From Paenibacillus timonensis (lineage in GTDB: Bacteria; Bacillota; Bacilli; Paenibacillales; Paenibacillaceae), in assembly GCF_022427145.1 (NCBI RefSeq), contig NZ_JAKSXN010000049.1:1-42035 (forward strand): 42,035 nucleotides of DNA, given 5' to 3'. Shown piece after piece: positions 25,881 through 33,381 of this stretch. The notes beneath the pieces were generated by a model. That model was not told the origin of the DNA. It ran no database searches and saw only the letters and a list, made by a program, of their open reading frames with translations. Made by a program: the position numbers and the translations under genes. Positions within the stretch are counted from its first letter, which is position 1. Every line of letters starts with the position of its first letter.

Positions 25881-27449
25881 TTATTCGGCAGGCTTGGGCC
25901 CTGCCTCATGTCTAGAGACATCATTCGCGGACTCGGATTTGTAGACAGACGGCAGCAGGCCGGTAGCCTGTTTAAATTTGCTGATAAAATAATCCGTGTT
26001 CGGATAACCCACCTGAAGCGCAATGTCGGATATTTTCATGGGAGTGCGCTTCAGCAGACGTTTGGCTTCCTCGATCCGTTTCTCGTTTAAATATTCGTTG
26101 AAAGCTTTACCCGTTTCTTTTTTGAACACTTGTCCTAAATAGGTCGGATTCATGTGAAACTTCTTGGCAAGGGTTTGCAGCTTCAGTTTGCTGCGGAATT
26201 CCTCGTCCACGTACTGAATGACCTGAAACATCGTGTTGTTCTCGTTCTTCCGCCGCAACCCTGCCAGCAGCAGCGCGGCCTCCCGGCACAGCCGAAGCAG
26301 TTGATGCTTCAACGCCGGGTAACCGCTCAAACCGTTCGGACCCCCTGCGTCCGCCTGCATACGAACCATAAAAGCGTCGGGGTCGCCGCCCGCTTTCTTG
26401 ATTTTGCGGCATAACGTCAGTTCCATATTGGCCGCGAACGCCCGTAAGGCTTCTACACCGGTTTGGCTGCAAGCCAGAGTGCCGAACACCTCATCCACCG
26501 CCGCCTCGGCCGCATCGGGCTCCCCTTCAAGGACGGCATCAAGCAACTGCTCGAATTTCCCCTTTAGCAGGTCTTCGGCTTTGGAGGACTGCGGATAGTG
26601 ACAAGGCAAGAAGAGGCCGGTTTTCCCCTGTTCGCGCTTGGCCTTGACGGTCTCCAGCGTTTGCAGGTACAGCTCCCGGATGGAACGGATGCCTTTTCCG
26701 GCGCCGCTAACCGCAATGATGACCGGCGATTCCGGATTCGAAAGTCCGCTGCTGATCGCCAGTCCGATCTCTTCCACCCGCGGCTGCGGAAGTTCATCCG
26801 TGCGAACGATCACGCCGACCCGGCCCAGGCCGTCCAGAAACGCGCGATCCGTGTTTTGCGAGAAGAAGCCGAGCACCCGCTGCTTCAGATCCGGTAGATA
26901 AGCGCCGGCATCGATCAGCATGCACTGCAGCTCCGGCTCCCCTTCGAGCTGAAGTGCGGTCGCTGCTTCTTGCTCCAGCCGAACTCCTTCCTCCCCCTGA
27001 ATCAATCGGTTCAAGATGTTATTTTTAAACAACGATTGCTTGCGGGACGAGGAACGCTCCATTTCCCGCTCCTCGGCGATGGTCTGACCAAGACGTTCTA
27101 GAATCACTTCGAACTCGTCCTCGTCAATCGGTTTCAGCAGATACTCCGCAACCCGCTGCCGCATGGCCGTTAACGCGTAGTTGAAATCGTCGTATCCGCT
27201 CAAAATGACGAACTTGGGCGGCTTCCCCAGCAGCCGCTTGCTCCTCTCAATCAACTCCAAGCCGCTAATGACCGGCATATGGATATCCGTGACGACCAGC
27301 TCTGGCCGGAACTCCTGCATTTTGACCAGCGCCTCGGGGCCGTCCAGCGCCTCCCCGCATACTTGAAAGCCATGCTTTTCCCAATTCACCATGGTCCGGA
27401 GCCCTTCGAGCACCCAAGGCTCGTCATCCACCAGAAGCACTTGCAGCAT
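25881..27449 (-). CDS. AraC-type response regulator (YesN-like), first of the locus
   Basis: The 522-residue protein has a receiver (about 1-120, Asp55 in LVVTDIHMPVISG, Lys in YLLKPID), a middle region of about 270 residues, and a C-terminal AraC DNA-binding domain (about 410-505, with HMNPTYLGQVFKKETG and VGYPNTDYFISKFKQ). A GGGGAGGAATC site precedes the start. It is the first gene transcribed in the locus. It is clearly paralogous to the regulator at 22520-24049 but divergent in the middle region. Two regulators for one kinase suggests branched signalling or sub-division of targets. Confidence 0.93.
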   Translation of the reverse strand: MLQVLLVDDEPWVLEGLRTMVNWEKHGFQVCGEALDGPEALVKMQEFRPELVVTDIHMPVISGLELIERSKRLLGKPPKFVILSGYDDFNYALTAMRQRVAEYLLKPIDEDEFEVILERLGQTIAEEREMERSSSRKQSLFKNNILNRLIQGEEGVRLEQEAATALQLEGEPELQCMLIDAGAYLPDLKQRVLGFFSQNTDRAFLDGLGRVGVIVRTDELPQPRVEEIGLAISSGLSNPESPVIIAVSGAGKGIRSIRELYLQTLETVKAKREQGKTGLFLPCHYPQSSKAEDLLKGKFEQLLDAVLEGEPDAAEAAVDEVFGTLACSQTGVEALRAFAANMELTLCRKIKKAGGDPDAFMVRMQADAGGPNGLSGYPALKHQLLRLCREAALLLAGLRRKNENNTMFQVIQYVDEEFRSKLKLQTLAKKFHMNPTYLGQVFKKETGKAFNEYLNEKRIEEAKRLLKRTPMKISDIALQVGYPNTDYFISKFKQATGLLPSVYKSESANDVSRHEAGPKPAE

Positions 27450-27509
27450 GACCGCGATTCCTCCCCTTCAAACGATTCCTTGTTTATATATAGATGCTGA
27501 AACACACCA

Positions 27510-27534
27510 TGTAAGCGTACTCATTTTTATGCTA
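27510..27534 (-). promoter_or_regulatory. cre-like site over the start point of the regulator-kinase operon
   Basis: TGTAAGCGTACTCA (27510-27523, plus strand) differs from TGWAANCGNTNWCA at one position. On the minus strand a -10-like TAGCAT (27534-27529) lies next to it, with a TTCCAC at about 17 nt spacing as a weak -35. CcpA bound here would block transcription of the whole aldouronate regulatory segment when glucose is plentiful. Confidence 0.55.
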
Positions 27535-27568
27535 GCACACTTTCTCCCATCGTGGAAACTTAATTTAT

Positions 27569-27604
27569 CGAACAAACAAAGACAGCCCGGAGCAGTATGC
27601 TCCG
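27569..27604 (-). terminator. Terminator at the end of the mhq cluster
   Basis: CGGAGCA and TGCTCCG arms with a 3-nt loop, extended by imperfect GC pairing, are followed on the minus strand by GTCTTTGTTTGTT. It follows the flavin reductase gene. Confidence 0.65.
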
Positions 27605-27639
27605 AACCGCCTTTTCTATTGCCGCTAAGTTCACGGCCT

Positions 27640-28296
27640 TTAATGTGTTTGTTGACTGCCAACGGACCCGGCGATCCCCAGATCGTACCTCGGCCGTTCC
27701 AATTCGAAAACTTCGCCCAACCGGGCATAACTGTTCCCCGCCAAACGGCTGACCGGACGCAAACCATGGGGATCGATCCGACCGGACTCGTACAGCGCCT
27801 CGTCGATGTGAAACCGGACTACCCGGCCGACCAACAGATCGACCGAAGGGACCTGACCCGTTCCGCCTAAAGGGATCGAGCGTTCCAATACACACTCCAT
27901 GCGAATCTTGGCTTCGGCGATCCCGGGGACCGCCACCGCTTCGCTGGTGATCGGCGTGAGGCCCGCCGCCTCCACTTCGCTCTCCTCCGGGGGGAGCGGC
28001 GCCGCCGTCAGGTTCAACTCGCGAATATACGCTTCATCGGCGATATGCACGACGAAGGCGCCCGCCGTCGCGGCATTCCGGGCCGTATCCTTAGTCGCGC
28101 CGTTTTTCCGCTGCACCGCCACCGACACCATCGGCGGGTCGGCGGTCACGATGTTGAAATAACTGAACGGGGCCGCGTTCAGCACGCCCTCCGGCGACAA
28201 GGTCGTCACCAGCGCAACTGGCCGCGGGATGATGCTGCCGATCAGCAGTTTATAGTTGTCCCTCTCGGTTTGGTGCTCCGGGTTGATCGAGATCAT
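27640..28296 (-). CDS. Flavin reductase-like FMN-binding protein
   Basis: The 218-residue protein has the flavin-reductase-like split-barrel domain. The N-terminal IIPRPVALVTTLSPEGVLNAAPFSYFNIVTADPP, read here in two overlapping parts, is characteristic (SIIPRPVALVTT and NAAPFSYFN). Members bind FMN and either reduce free flavin for a partner or act as oxidoreductases. It is the last gene of the quinone-response cluster, 22 nt after mhqD, so it may supply reduced flavin to the nitroreductase or act on quinones itself. Its substrate is not determinable. Confidence 0.88.
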   Translation of the reverse strand: MISINPEHQTERDNYKLLIGSIIPRPVALVTTLSPEGVLNAAPFSYFNIVTADPPMVSVAVQRKNGATKDTARNAATAGAFVVHIADEAYIRELNLTAAPLPPEESEVEAAGLTPITSEAVAVPGIAEAKIRMECVLERSIPLGGTGQVPSVDLLVGRVVRFHIDEALYESGRIDPHGLRPVSRLAGNSYARLGEVFELERPRYDLGIAGSVGSQQTH

Positions 28297-28318
28297 AGCG
28301 GCGAACCTCCCTTTTTGA

Positions 28319-28942
28319 TCAATTCTTCAGCAGATGGTTGCGGAACCACTCCGCCGCTGCCTGAACTTCGGTTTCGGTCAATTGATGGCCATACGGCTCC
28401 CAATGCACATGGACCTGGGCACCCGCGTCTCTGAGCAGCCCTTCCAGCTCCTGCGTTTCCTCCGGCCGGCACATGGCGTCATTCCGGCCCGCCCCGATAA
28501 AGACGGGAAGCCCCGCCATCTCCGGCAATTGCACGCCGCGCCGCGGCACCATTGGGTGGTGCAGGATCGCCCCGCTCAGTGCCCCCGCATGGTGGAACAG
28601 CAGGCTCGCCGCGATGTTCGCTCCGTTCGAGTAACCCACCGCAACGACGCGGTTCCGGTCGAAACCGTATTGCGCGGAAGCTTCGTCCAGGAAGTCGTGC
28701 AGCTCCTTGGTGCGGAACACCAGGTCCTCCTCGTCGAACACGCCCATCGCCAGCCGCCGGAAGAACCGCGGCATCCCGTTCTCCAGCACGTTGCCCCGGA
28801 CGCTTAGCACCGCCGACGTTGGGGAGATCATCTCCGCCAGCGGCAGCAGGTCCTGTTCATTGCCGCCGGTGCCGTGGAGCAGAAGCAGCGTAGGCGCCGC
28901 CGCTTCGCCGCTTGCCGAACCCGGCTTGAAGAGATGCTTCAT
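28319..28942 (-). CDS. mhqD: Alpha/beta hydrolase, MhqD-like carboxylesterase
   Basis: The 207-residue alpha/beta hydrolase belongs to the phospholipase/carboxylesterase group: LLLLHGTGGNEQDLL (oxyanion region), nucleophile Ser in VGYSNGAN, Asp in GAGRNDAMCRPEE, and His in PYGHQLTE. It resembles B. subtilis MhqD, induced by hydroquinones and catechol. Its start overlaps the stop of mhqO by 4 nt (ATGA), so the two are translationally coupled, as are MhqE/MhqD-type pairs. It may process ring-cleavage products or esters of the quinone pathway. Confidence 0.88.
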   Translation of the reverse strand: MKHLFKPGSASGEAAAPTLLLLHGTGGNEQDLLPLAEMISPTSAVLSVRGNVLENGMPRFFRRLAMGVFDEEDLVFRTKELHDFLDEASAQYGFDRNRVVAVGYSNGANIAASLLFHHAGALSGAILHHPMVPRRGVQLPEMAGLPVFIGAGRNDAMCRPEETQELEGLLRDAGAQVHVHWEPYGHQLTETEVQAAAEWFRNHLLKN

Positions 28943-29892
28943 CCCTGCTGATCCTCCTTCAGCACCCGAACTTCGAACGGGGCCAGATTTTGTTCGATCG
29001 CTTCGCGGTGCGGTTCGTACCAGGCCGGCAGCATCAGCTTTTCGCCCAAATGCTCCGGCGTCTCGTCATTGGCGAATCCCGGCGGATTCGTGGCGATCTC
29101 GAACAGGATGCCGCCTTCCTCCCGGAAATACACCGCGTGAAAATACTGACGGTCAACGATAGGCGTCGGTTTGTAGCCGTGTTCGGCGACCCGGGTTCTC
29201 CATTCCTCGTGCTCCGCGAAATCCCGGGCTCTCCAGGCGATATGATGCACCGTCCCGGCACCGCCTGCACCGTATTCCATCGGTTTGACGTTGACGTCGA
29301 TCACGTCCCCAAGATCGCCTTCGGCTTTAAAGCGGGCGTAGTCGCTGTCCTCGCCGAGCTTCTGCAAGCCCATGACGGTTTCGAGCAAAGCGGCGGTTTT
29401 CGCCGGGGCCACGCTGTAGAGCACCGCCCCGCCGAAGCCTTTGATCGCCTTGTCGGCCGGGACGCCGCCGAACGACCAGGTGCTCTGCGAACCGGCGGCA
29501 CGTTCGACCAGCTCGAGCTGCAGTCCGTCCTTGTCGCGGAAGTGCAGATATGTTTCGCCGAAGCGGCTGGTCTCGGTAGTGGAGATGCCGAATTTGTGCA
29601 GACGCTCCTGCCAGAAAGCCATGGCGCCGACCGGAATGGCAAAGGTCGTGATGCCCACCTGACCGGCGCCAACCCGGCCGCGGCGGGCTCCCGCCGACGG
29701 GAAGAAGGTCATGATGGTTCCCGGATTTCCGTCCTCATCGCCGAAGTACAGATGGTACACTTCCGGCGCATCGAAGTTGATGGTTTTTTTGACCAGTCTG
29801 AGTCCCAGCACCCCTGCGTAAAAATCGACGTTAGCCTGCGGATCGGTTGCGAATGCGGTAATATGATGAATCCCTGAAGTTGGATGTACCAT
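28939..29892 (-). CDS. mhqO: Ring-cleaving dioxygenase (glyoxalase fold), MhqO-like
   Basis: The 317-residue protein has two vicinal-oxygen-chelate (glyoxalase/bleomycin) domains, about 5-140 and 150-305. The motif SGIHHITAFATDPQANVDFY at the N-terminus and VHHIAWRARDF in the second domain provide the metal-binding His residues; a late Glu (GILFEIATNPPGF) completes the site. MhqA/E/O proteins are presumed hydroquinone- or catechol-cleaving dioxygenases. It follows mhqN by 33 nt with a good AGGGAGGAATTTC site. Confidence 0.9.
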   Translation of the reverse strand: MVHPTSGIHHITAFATDPQANVDFYAGVLGLRLVKKTINFDAPEVYHLYFGDEDGNPGTIMTFFPSAGARRGRVGAGQVGITTFAIPVGAMAFWQERLHKFGISTTETSRFGETYLHFRDKDGLQLELVERAAGSQSTWSFGGVPADKAIKGFGGAVLYSVAPAKTAALLETVMGLQKLGEDSDYARFKAEGDLGDVIDVNVKPMEYGAGGAGTVHHIAWRARDFAEHEEWRTRVAEHGYKPTPIVDRQYFHAVYFREEGGILFEIATNPPGFANDETPEHLGEKLMLPAWYEPHREAIEQNLAPFEVRVLKEDQQG

Positions 29893-29925
29893 GTGAAATT
29901 CCTCCCTTATTTTTATCGTAGTCGT

Positions 29926-30564
29926 TTAGAAACGGTTATAGCTGACGAACTCGCCAACCGGTTTGCGGTAACCTCGCGGACGGAAGCTGGAGGTGTCCTC
30001 CTTGCCGATCGCGATCAGCATCACCGGATCGTAATTGTCCGGGACGTTCAGCAGCAGCCGCATGGCCTCAGGGTCAAAACCGATCATCGGGCACGTATCC
30101 CAGCCGCGGTCCTTGGCGATCAGCATCATCTGCATAGCCGACAGGCTGGCGCTGCGGATCGCTTCCTCCCGCATGAACGCCTCGCCCCGGTTCTCATAGA
30201 AGCCGATCGTATCGGACACGAGCCGGTCGTACTCCTGCTTGCTGAGCACGCCTAAATTCAACAGCCCTTCGTTCATCGTTCCGGCATCCTTATGGGCATC
30301 CCGTTTTCCCAGCACCAGGATCACCGCGGAAGCAGTCCGGACTTTGTATTGCTTGGCCGCAGCCTCATACACCTGTTCCTTCAATGCGGAGTCTTTGACC
30401 ACCACGTAGTGGGTATGCTGTAAATTAAACGCCGACGGCGCGAATTTCGTGAGATTGAAGATTTCTTCCAGTTCCTTGTCTTGGATTTCCACGCCGGGGA
30501 TAAATTTATTCGCCGAACGGCGGGATTTTACGATCGCAGTCAAATCATGTTCATTCGAATTCAT
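29926..30564 (-). CDS. mhqN: Nitroreductase family oxidoreductase, MhqN-like
   Basis: The 212-residue FMN-dependent nitroreductase begins with the FMN-contacting KSRRSANKF (about residue 14 on) and includes FAPSAFNLQHTHYVVV and the C-terminal IGKEDTSSFRPRGYRKPVGEFV. Members reduce quinones and nitro compounds by two electrons with NAD(P)H, which limits redox cycling. I start at ATG 30564, 8 nt after GGGAGGAG; an in-frame TTG six codons earlier overlaps that site. It corresponds to mhqN of the B. subtilis mhqNOP operon. Confidence 0.9.
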   Translation of the reverse strand: MNSNEHDLTAIVKSRRSANKFIPGVEIQDKELEEIFNLTKFAPSAFNLQHTHYVVVKDSALKEQVYEAAAKQYKVRTASAVILVLGKRDAHKDAGTMNEGLLNLGVLSKQEYDRLVSDTIGFYENRGEAFMREEAIRSASLSAMQMMLIAKDRGWDTCPMIGFDPEAMRLLLNVPDNYDPVMLIAIGKEDTSSFRPRGYRKPVGEFVSYNRF

Positions 30565-30621
30565 GACCAAAGCTCCTCCCAAATTAGAAAATCATCGTGA
30601 TCGCCATTGCGATTACGGATA

Positions 30622-31020
30622 TCAGAGCAAAGCATCGAGAGAATAAGCTCCCGCACCGGACAAAATCAAACCAACCGAGACGGCGATCAGCAGCAGATTG
30701 TATTCGTACCCGCCTGCCGTCGACCAGAACCCGTTCTTGGCGTGAACGGAAGCGATCGCCACGATCATTGTAAGGATCAGCAGCGCAGCGCCGATCGGCG
30801 TAAACAGACCGGCCGCCACCAGCAATCCGCCGCCAAATTCGGCCAAGCCGGCCAATACCGCCATCAACACCCCGGGCTTGATGCCCAGCGATTCCATCCA
30901 ACCTCCGGTTCCTTTGGGGCCGTAGCCGCCAAACCAGCCAAACAGCTTTTGCGCGCCGTGCGCCATCATCGTGAATCCCAACACCAAACGGATAATTAAT
31001 AAGGCCAATGCCATAGACAT
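30622..31020 (-). CDS. mhqP: DoxX family membrane protein, MhqP-like
   Basis: The 132-residue protein has four hydrophobic helices and the DoxX signature LGFTMMAHGAQKLFGWFGG near the N-terminus. It resembles MhqP/CatD, membrane proteins that accompany quinone and catechol detoxification enzymes. I start at 31020 because AAAGGAG lies 8 nt upstream; the ATG at 31026 is only 2 nt from that site. It is the first structural gene after mhqR. Confidence 0.87.
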   Translation of the reverse strand: MSMALALLIIRLVLGFTMMAHGAQKLFGWFGGYGPKGTGGWMESLGIKPGVLMAVLAGLAEFGGGLLVAAGLFTPIGAALLILTMIVAIASVHAKNGFWSTAGGYEYNLLLIAVSVGLILSGAGAYSLDALL

Positions 31021-31095
31021 GTTCATGTCTCCTTTGTTTTTGAATTTTGTCGTATTCGTACTTGACGAACCGATTGTTCATTTCTGTATTTCAAG

Positions 31096-31113
31096 ATTCT
31101 TTATATTAAGATA
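31096..31113 (-). promoter_or_regulatory. Imperfect MhqR-like operator upstream of mhqP
   Basis: On the minus strand TATCTTAATATAAAGAAT resembles the TATCTT-N6-AAGATA element found upstream of mhqR, with the outer two bases of the right arm changed. It lies about 75 nt before mhqP in the 203-nt gap after mhqR. Confidence 0.4.
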
Positions 31114-31222
31114 TTAGGGCTGAGAAGACGTCCGGTGACGCCTTTCCCCACCGCCTATCGGGAACTTCGTTAAGGTCTAGCTCATTCGCGTGCGACGATT
31201 CCGTAATTTGGGAGTCCTGCCG

Positions 31223-31669
31223 CTACTTAAAGCCTTCCTTCGCCGATTTCCCGAGCTTTTTTAGCAGCATAGCGGCGATTTCCTTCTCTTCCGGCGAAAG
31301 ACCGCTGACCGCTTCTTCGATGAGGCGGGTATGCTGCGGGAACACCTCTTCAATGAATCGGCGTCCTTGCTCCGTTATTTCCGCATATACCAGCCGCCGG
31401 TCTTCCGGACAATCCTGGCGGGTCACGTATCCCTTCTTCTCCAGCTTATCGACGACGTACGTGATGTTCCCGCTGCTCATCAACACCTTGCTGCCGATTT
31501 GCTGTATCGGCTGGCGGCCTTTGTGGTAAAGCAGATCGAGCACGCCGAATTCGGTCCGGGTCAATCCATATTGCCGAATGCCCTTGTCGCTATGCGCATG
31601 CACCCACTCGCTTGCCCGGGACAATACGACGAATAAATGCAGCGCGTCGTTCTTCGATGGCTCAGTCAT
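31223..31669 (-). CDS. mhqR: MarR family regulator, MhqR-like
   Basis: The 148-residue winged-helix protein has the MarR core about 30-125: YGLTRTEFGVLDLLYHKG, QQIGSKVLMSSGNITYVVDKLE (recognition helix, split reading) and the wing DCPEDRRLVYAEITEQG. B. subtilis MhqR represses the quinone-detoxification genes and is released by quinones and catechol. Here its gene is at the head of the cluster it would control. ATG 31669 is preferred, since GGAGGTGA abuts the ATG at 31675. No obvious redox-sensitive Cys beyond the one in QDCPEDRR is present. Confidence 0.88.
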   Translation of the reverse strand: MTEPSKNDALHLFVVLSRASEWVHAHSDKGIRQYGLTRTEFGVLDLLYHKGRQPIQQIGSKVLMSSGNITYVVDKLEKKGYVTRQDCPEDRRLVYAEITEQGRRFIEEVFPQHTRLIEEAVSGLSPEEKEIAAMLLKKLGKSAKEGFK

Positions 31670-31743
31670 TGTCATTCACCTCCATGTCTTTTCGATAAAC
31701 GATAGGATAACCTTAAACGATTCGGTTAATTCTTAATTTGTTT

Positions 31744-31761
31744 TATCTTGATTTTAAGATA
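31744..31761. promoter_or_regulatory. MhqR-like operator upstream of mhqR
   Basis: TATCTTGATTTTAAGATA has perfect 6-bp arms around a 6-nt centre. It agrees at 14 of 18 positions with the B. subtilis MhqR element as I recall it (TATCTCGAATTCGAGATA). It lies 75 nt upstream of the mhqR start, so autoregulation is likely. Confidence 0.6.
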
Positions 31762-31948
31762 TATCACATCGAGATAATTGTCAACAACAAATTGCTTTAA
31801 ATCTGAAAAAGAGGGAGAAGAGGGCGTGCGTTCAAGACAGGGGGACGTAAACACATGGAGGAGCACTGTACGAAAAAGGCCGCCCCGGAGATGCACGACT
31901 GTGCACCCGGCGCGACCGTCAAGACATGACACTTGGGCGTCGGTCGGC
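31762..31948. other. Gap between mhqR promoter and the SDR gene end
   Basis: Apart from the SDR terminator at 31873-31917, nothing recognisable is seen in this stretch. Open frames crossing it are antisense to the SDR gene and have no independent support. Confidence 0.5.
31873..31917 (-). terminator. Terminator of the MarR-SDR operon
   Basis: On the minus strand GGTCGCGCCGG pairs with CCGGGGCGGCC (one mismatch, one wobble), with an inner TGCAC/GTGCA stem and loop AGTC, followed by TTTTT. Confidence 0.8.
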
Positions 31949-32701
31949 TTATTTTGCGGAATACCCGCCGTCGATCGGCAGCTCGATGCCGGTGATGTAC
32001 GAGGACTCGTCGGAGGCGAGGAACAATACGCCCTTGGCGATATCCTCCGCTTGGCCAAGCCGCGGAATCGGCGTCTGGGACAAGAACCAGTTTCTCATGT
32101 TCTCGTCAGCCATCAAATCTTTGGTCATCGGCGTTTCAATGTATCCCGGATGGATGGAGTTGGCCCGGATGTTATGCTTCGCATAATCCACCGCCGTCGC
32201 TTTCGTAAGCAAGCGAACGGCCCCTTTGCTGGCCGTATAGGGCCCCGTGCCGCTGCCGCCGGTCAGGCCGGCGATCGAGGAAATATTGATGATGGAGCCT
32301 CCTCCTCCGTTGATCATGTGCGGAATGACGTATTTTTGACCGAGAAATACGCTGGTGACGTTGATGTTCATCACCTTGTTCCACAACTCCAGGTCCGTCT
32401 CCAAAAAAGGCGTCGCGCTGGAGATCCCCGCGTTATTGACGAGGATATCGATTTTCCCGAACTGCGTCAGGGCCGTTTCGGTAACCCGCGCCCAATCTTG
32501 CTCCGACGTGACGTCCTGCGTCAAAGCTACCGCAACCCCGCCTTGATCGGTAATCTCCTTGGCAACTGCTTGAATCTTCTCGTCCTGGATGTCCGTAATG
32601 ACGACCTTGGCGCCCTCTTTGGCGAACAACAACGCGTCGGCCTTGCCCATTCCCCCGGCAGCGCCGGTAATAATGGCGACTTTATGATCTAATCTTCCCA
32701 T
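31949..32701 (-). CDS. Short-chain dehydrogenase/reductase (FabG-like)
   Basis: The 250-residue classical SDR has TGAAGGMG (nucleotide-binding), NNAG, the catalytic Ser in NISSIAG, and Tyr-x3-Lys in GPYTASKGA. The Asp after the second strand (ITDIQ) favours NAD(H). I start at 32701, where AAGGAGGAG lies 7 nt upstream; the longer frame to 32770 has no ribosome site. It probably forms an operon with the MarR-type gene before it, so it may detoxify a compound that the regulator senses. The substrate is unknown. A cyclopentanol- or levodione-type alcohol dehydrogenase is among the possibilities. Confidence 0.9.
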   Translation of the reverse strand: MGRLDHKVAIITGAAGGMGKADALLFAKEGAKVVITDIQDEKIQAVAKEITDQGGVAVALTQDVTSEQDWARVTETALTQFGKIDILVNNAGISSATPFLETDLELWNKVMNINVTSVFLGQKYVIPHMINGGGGSIINISSIAGLTGGSGTGPYTASKGAVRLLTKATAVDYAKHNIRANSIHPGYIETPMTKDLMADENMRNWFLSQTPIPRLGQAEDIAKGVLFLASDESSYITGIELPIDGGYSAK

Positions 32702-32771
32702 GTTTAAACTCCTCCTTGATCGGCTCTTACGGCCGGATATTGTCCCCGCGCGCTTGATTAGCGCTTTCATT

Positions 32772-33218
32772 TCATTTGGGATCGAACCGTTCCAGCATTT
32801 TCTCGAACGCCAGAAGCAATACGTCCGTTTCTTCCTCTGAGAAATCCTCCCACAGTTCCCGCGTCATTTCTTCGTATTTCTGTACCATGCGTGCCTCCAC
32901 TTCCTGTCCGGCCTCCGTGATGCGCAGGAGAACGTTGCGCCGGTCGCTTTCCGGAATCACGCGATCAATCAACCCTTTGGCCGCCAATTTATTGGCCAGA
33001 TTGGTCACGGCCGGCAGGGAGACCTCCAGCATCTCGGCCAATTCAGAACATTTCCGCTGCTCCGCGCCGGATAAGATCTGGAGGATCAAGTATTGGGGGG
33101 CCGTCAATTCCGGATCGAGGATTTTGGCGTATCCGACGACGAATCGAGTCATTTGCATCGACATTAACAGCGATAAACGCTCCTGCTTATTCAGTACGCA
33201 TCCCCTCCCAAAAGCCAT
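32772..33218 (-). CDS. MarR family transcriptional regulator
   Basis: The 148-residue MarR protein has the helix-turn-helix around 55-85 (CSELAEMLEVSLPAVTNLANKL over two helices) and the wing PESDRRNVLLRITEAG. The start is unclear: the ATG at 33218 has no ribosome site, while GGGAGGGG lies inside the frame, 7 nt before a CTG codon at 33194 (LNKQERL). True initiation at CTG is possible, which would shorten the protein by 8 residues. It precedes the SDR gene by 70 nt and probably represses it and itself via the palindrome at 33257-33270. Confidence 0.85.
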   Translation of the reverse strand: MAFGRGCVLNKQERLSLLMSMQMTRFVVGYAKILDPELTAPQYLILQILSGAEQRKCSELAEMLEVSLPAVTNLANKLAAKGLIDRVIPESDRRNVLLRITEAGQEVEARMVQKYEEMTRELWEDFSEEETDVLLLAFEKMLERFDPK

Positions 33219-33256
33219 TAATTAATACTTATTACATTTAAATAGTTAATAGCTTT

Positions 33257-33298
33257 TAATAATATTATTATAGTACTTCTTTCAATAACCCTCGTCAA
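33257..33298 (-). promoter_or_regulatory. Promoter and palindromic operator of the MarR-SDR operon
   Basis: A -35 TTGACG (33298-33293) and -10 TACTAT (33275-33270) are 17 nt apart. Directly downstream, a perfect 14-bp palindrome TAATAATATTATTA (33257-33270) covers the expected transcription start, a usual place for a MarR operator. Confidence 0.6.
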
Positions 33299-33324
33299 CT
33301 CCTTAAATTATCATTCCCGTCCCA

Positions 33325-33354
33325 CAAAAAAACGCCGATTTTCATCGGCGTTTT
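33325..33354. terminator. Terminator after the oxidase-like membrane protein
   Basis: AAAACGCCGAT (33329-33339) and ATCGGCGTTTT (33344-33354) arms have loop TTTC. T-runs occur on both strands; it ends the minus-strand transcript of 33382-33771. Confidence 0.88.
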
Positions 33355-33381
33355 CTCCCATCTTATTCGTCGTTATCGACC

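Noticed and set aside
27640..31669. Aromatic-compound catabolic operon (meta-cleavage pathway)
   Set aside because: The gene set (MarR, DoxX, nitroreductase, glyoxalase-fold dioxygenase, hydrolase) is the stress-type mhq set; aldehyde dehydrogenase, hydratase and aldolase genes of a full pathway are missing.
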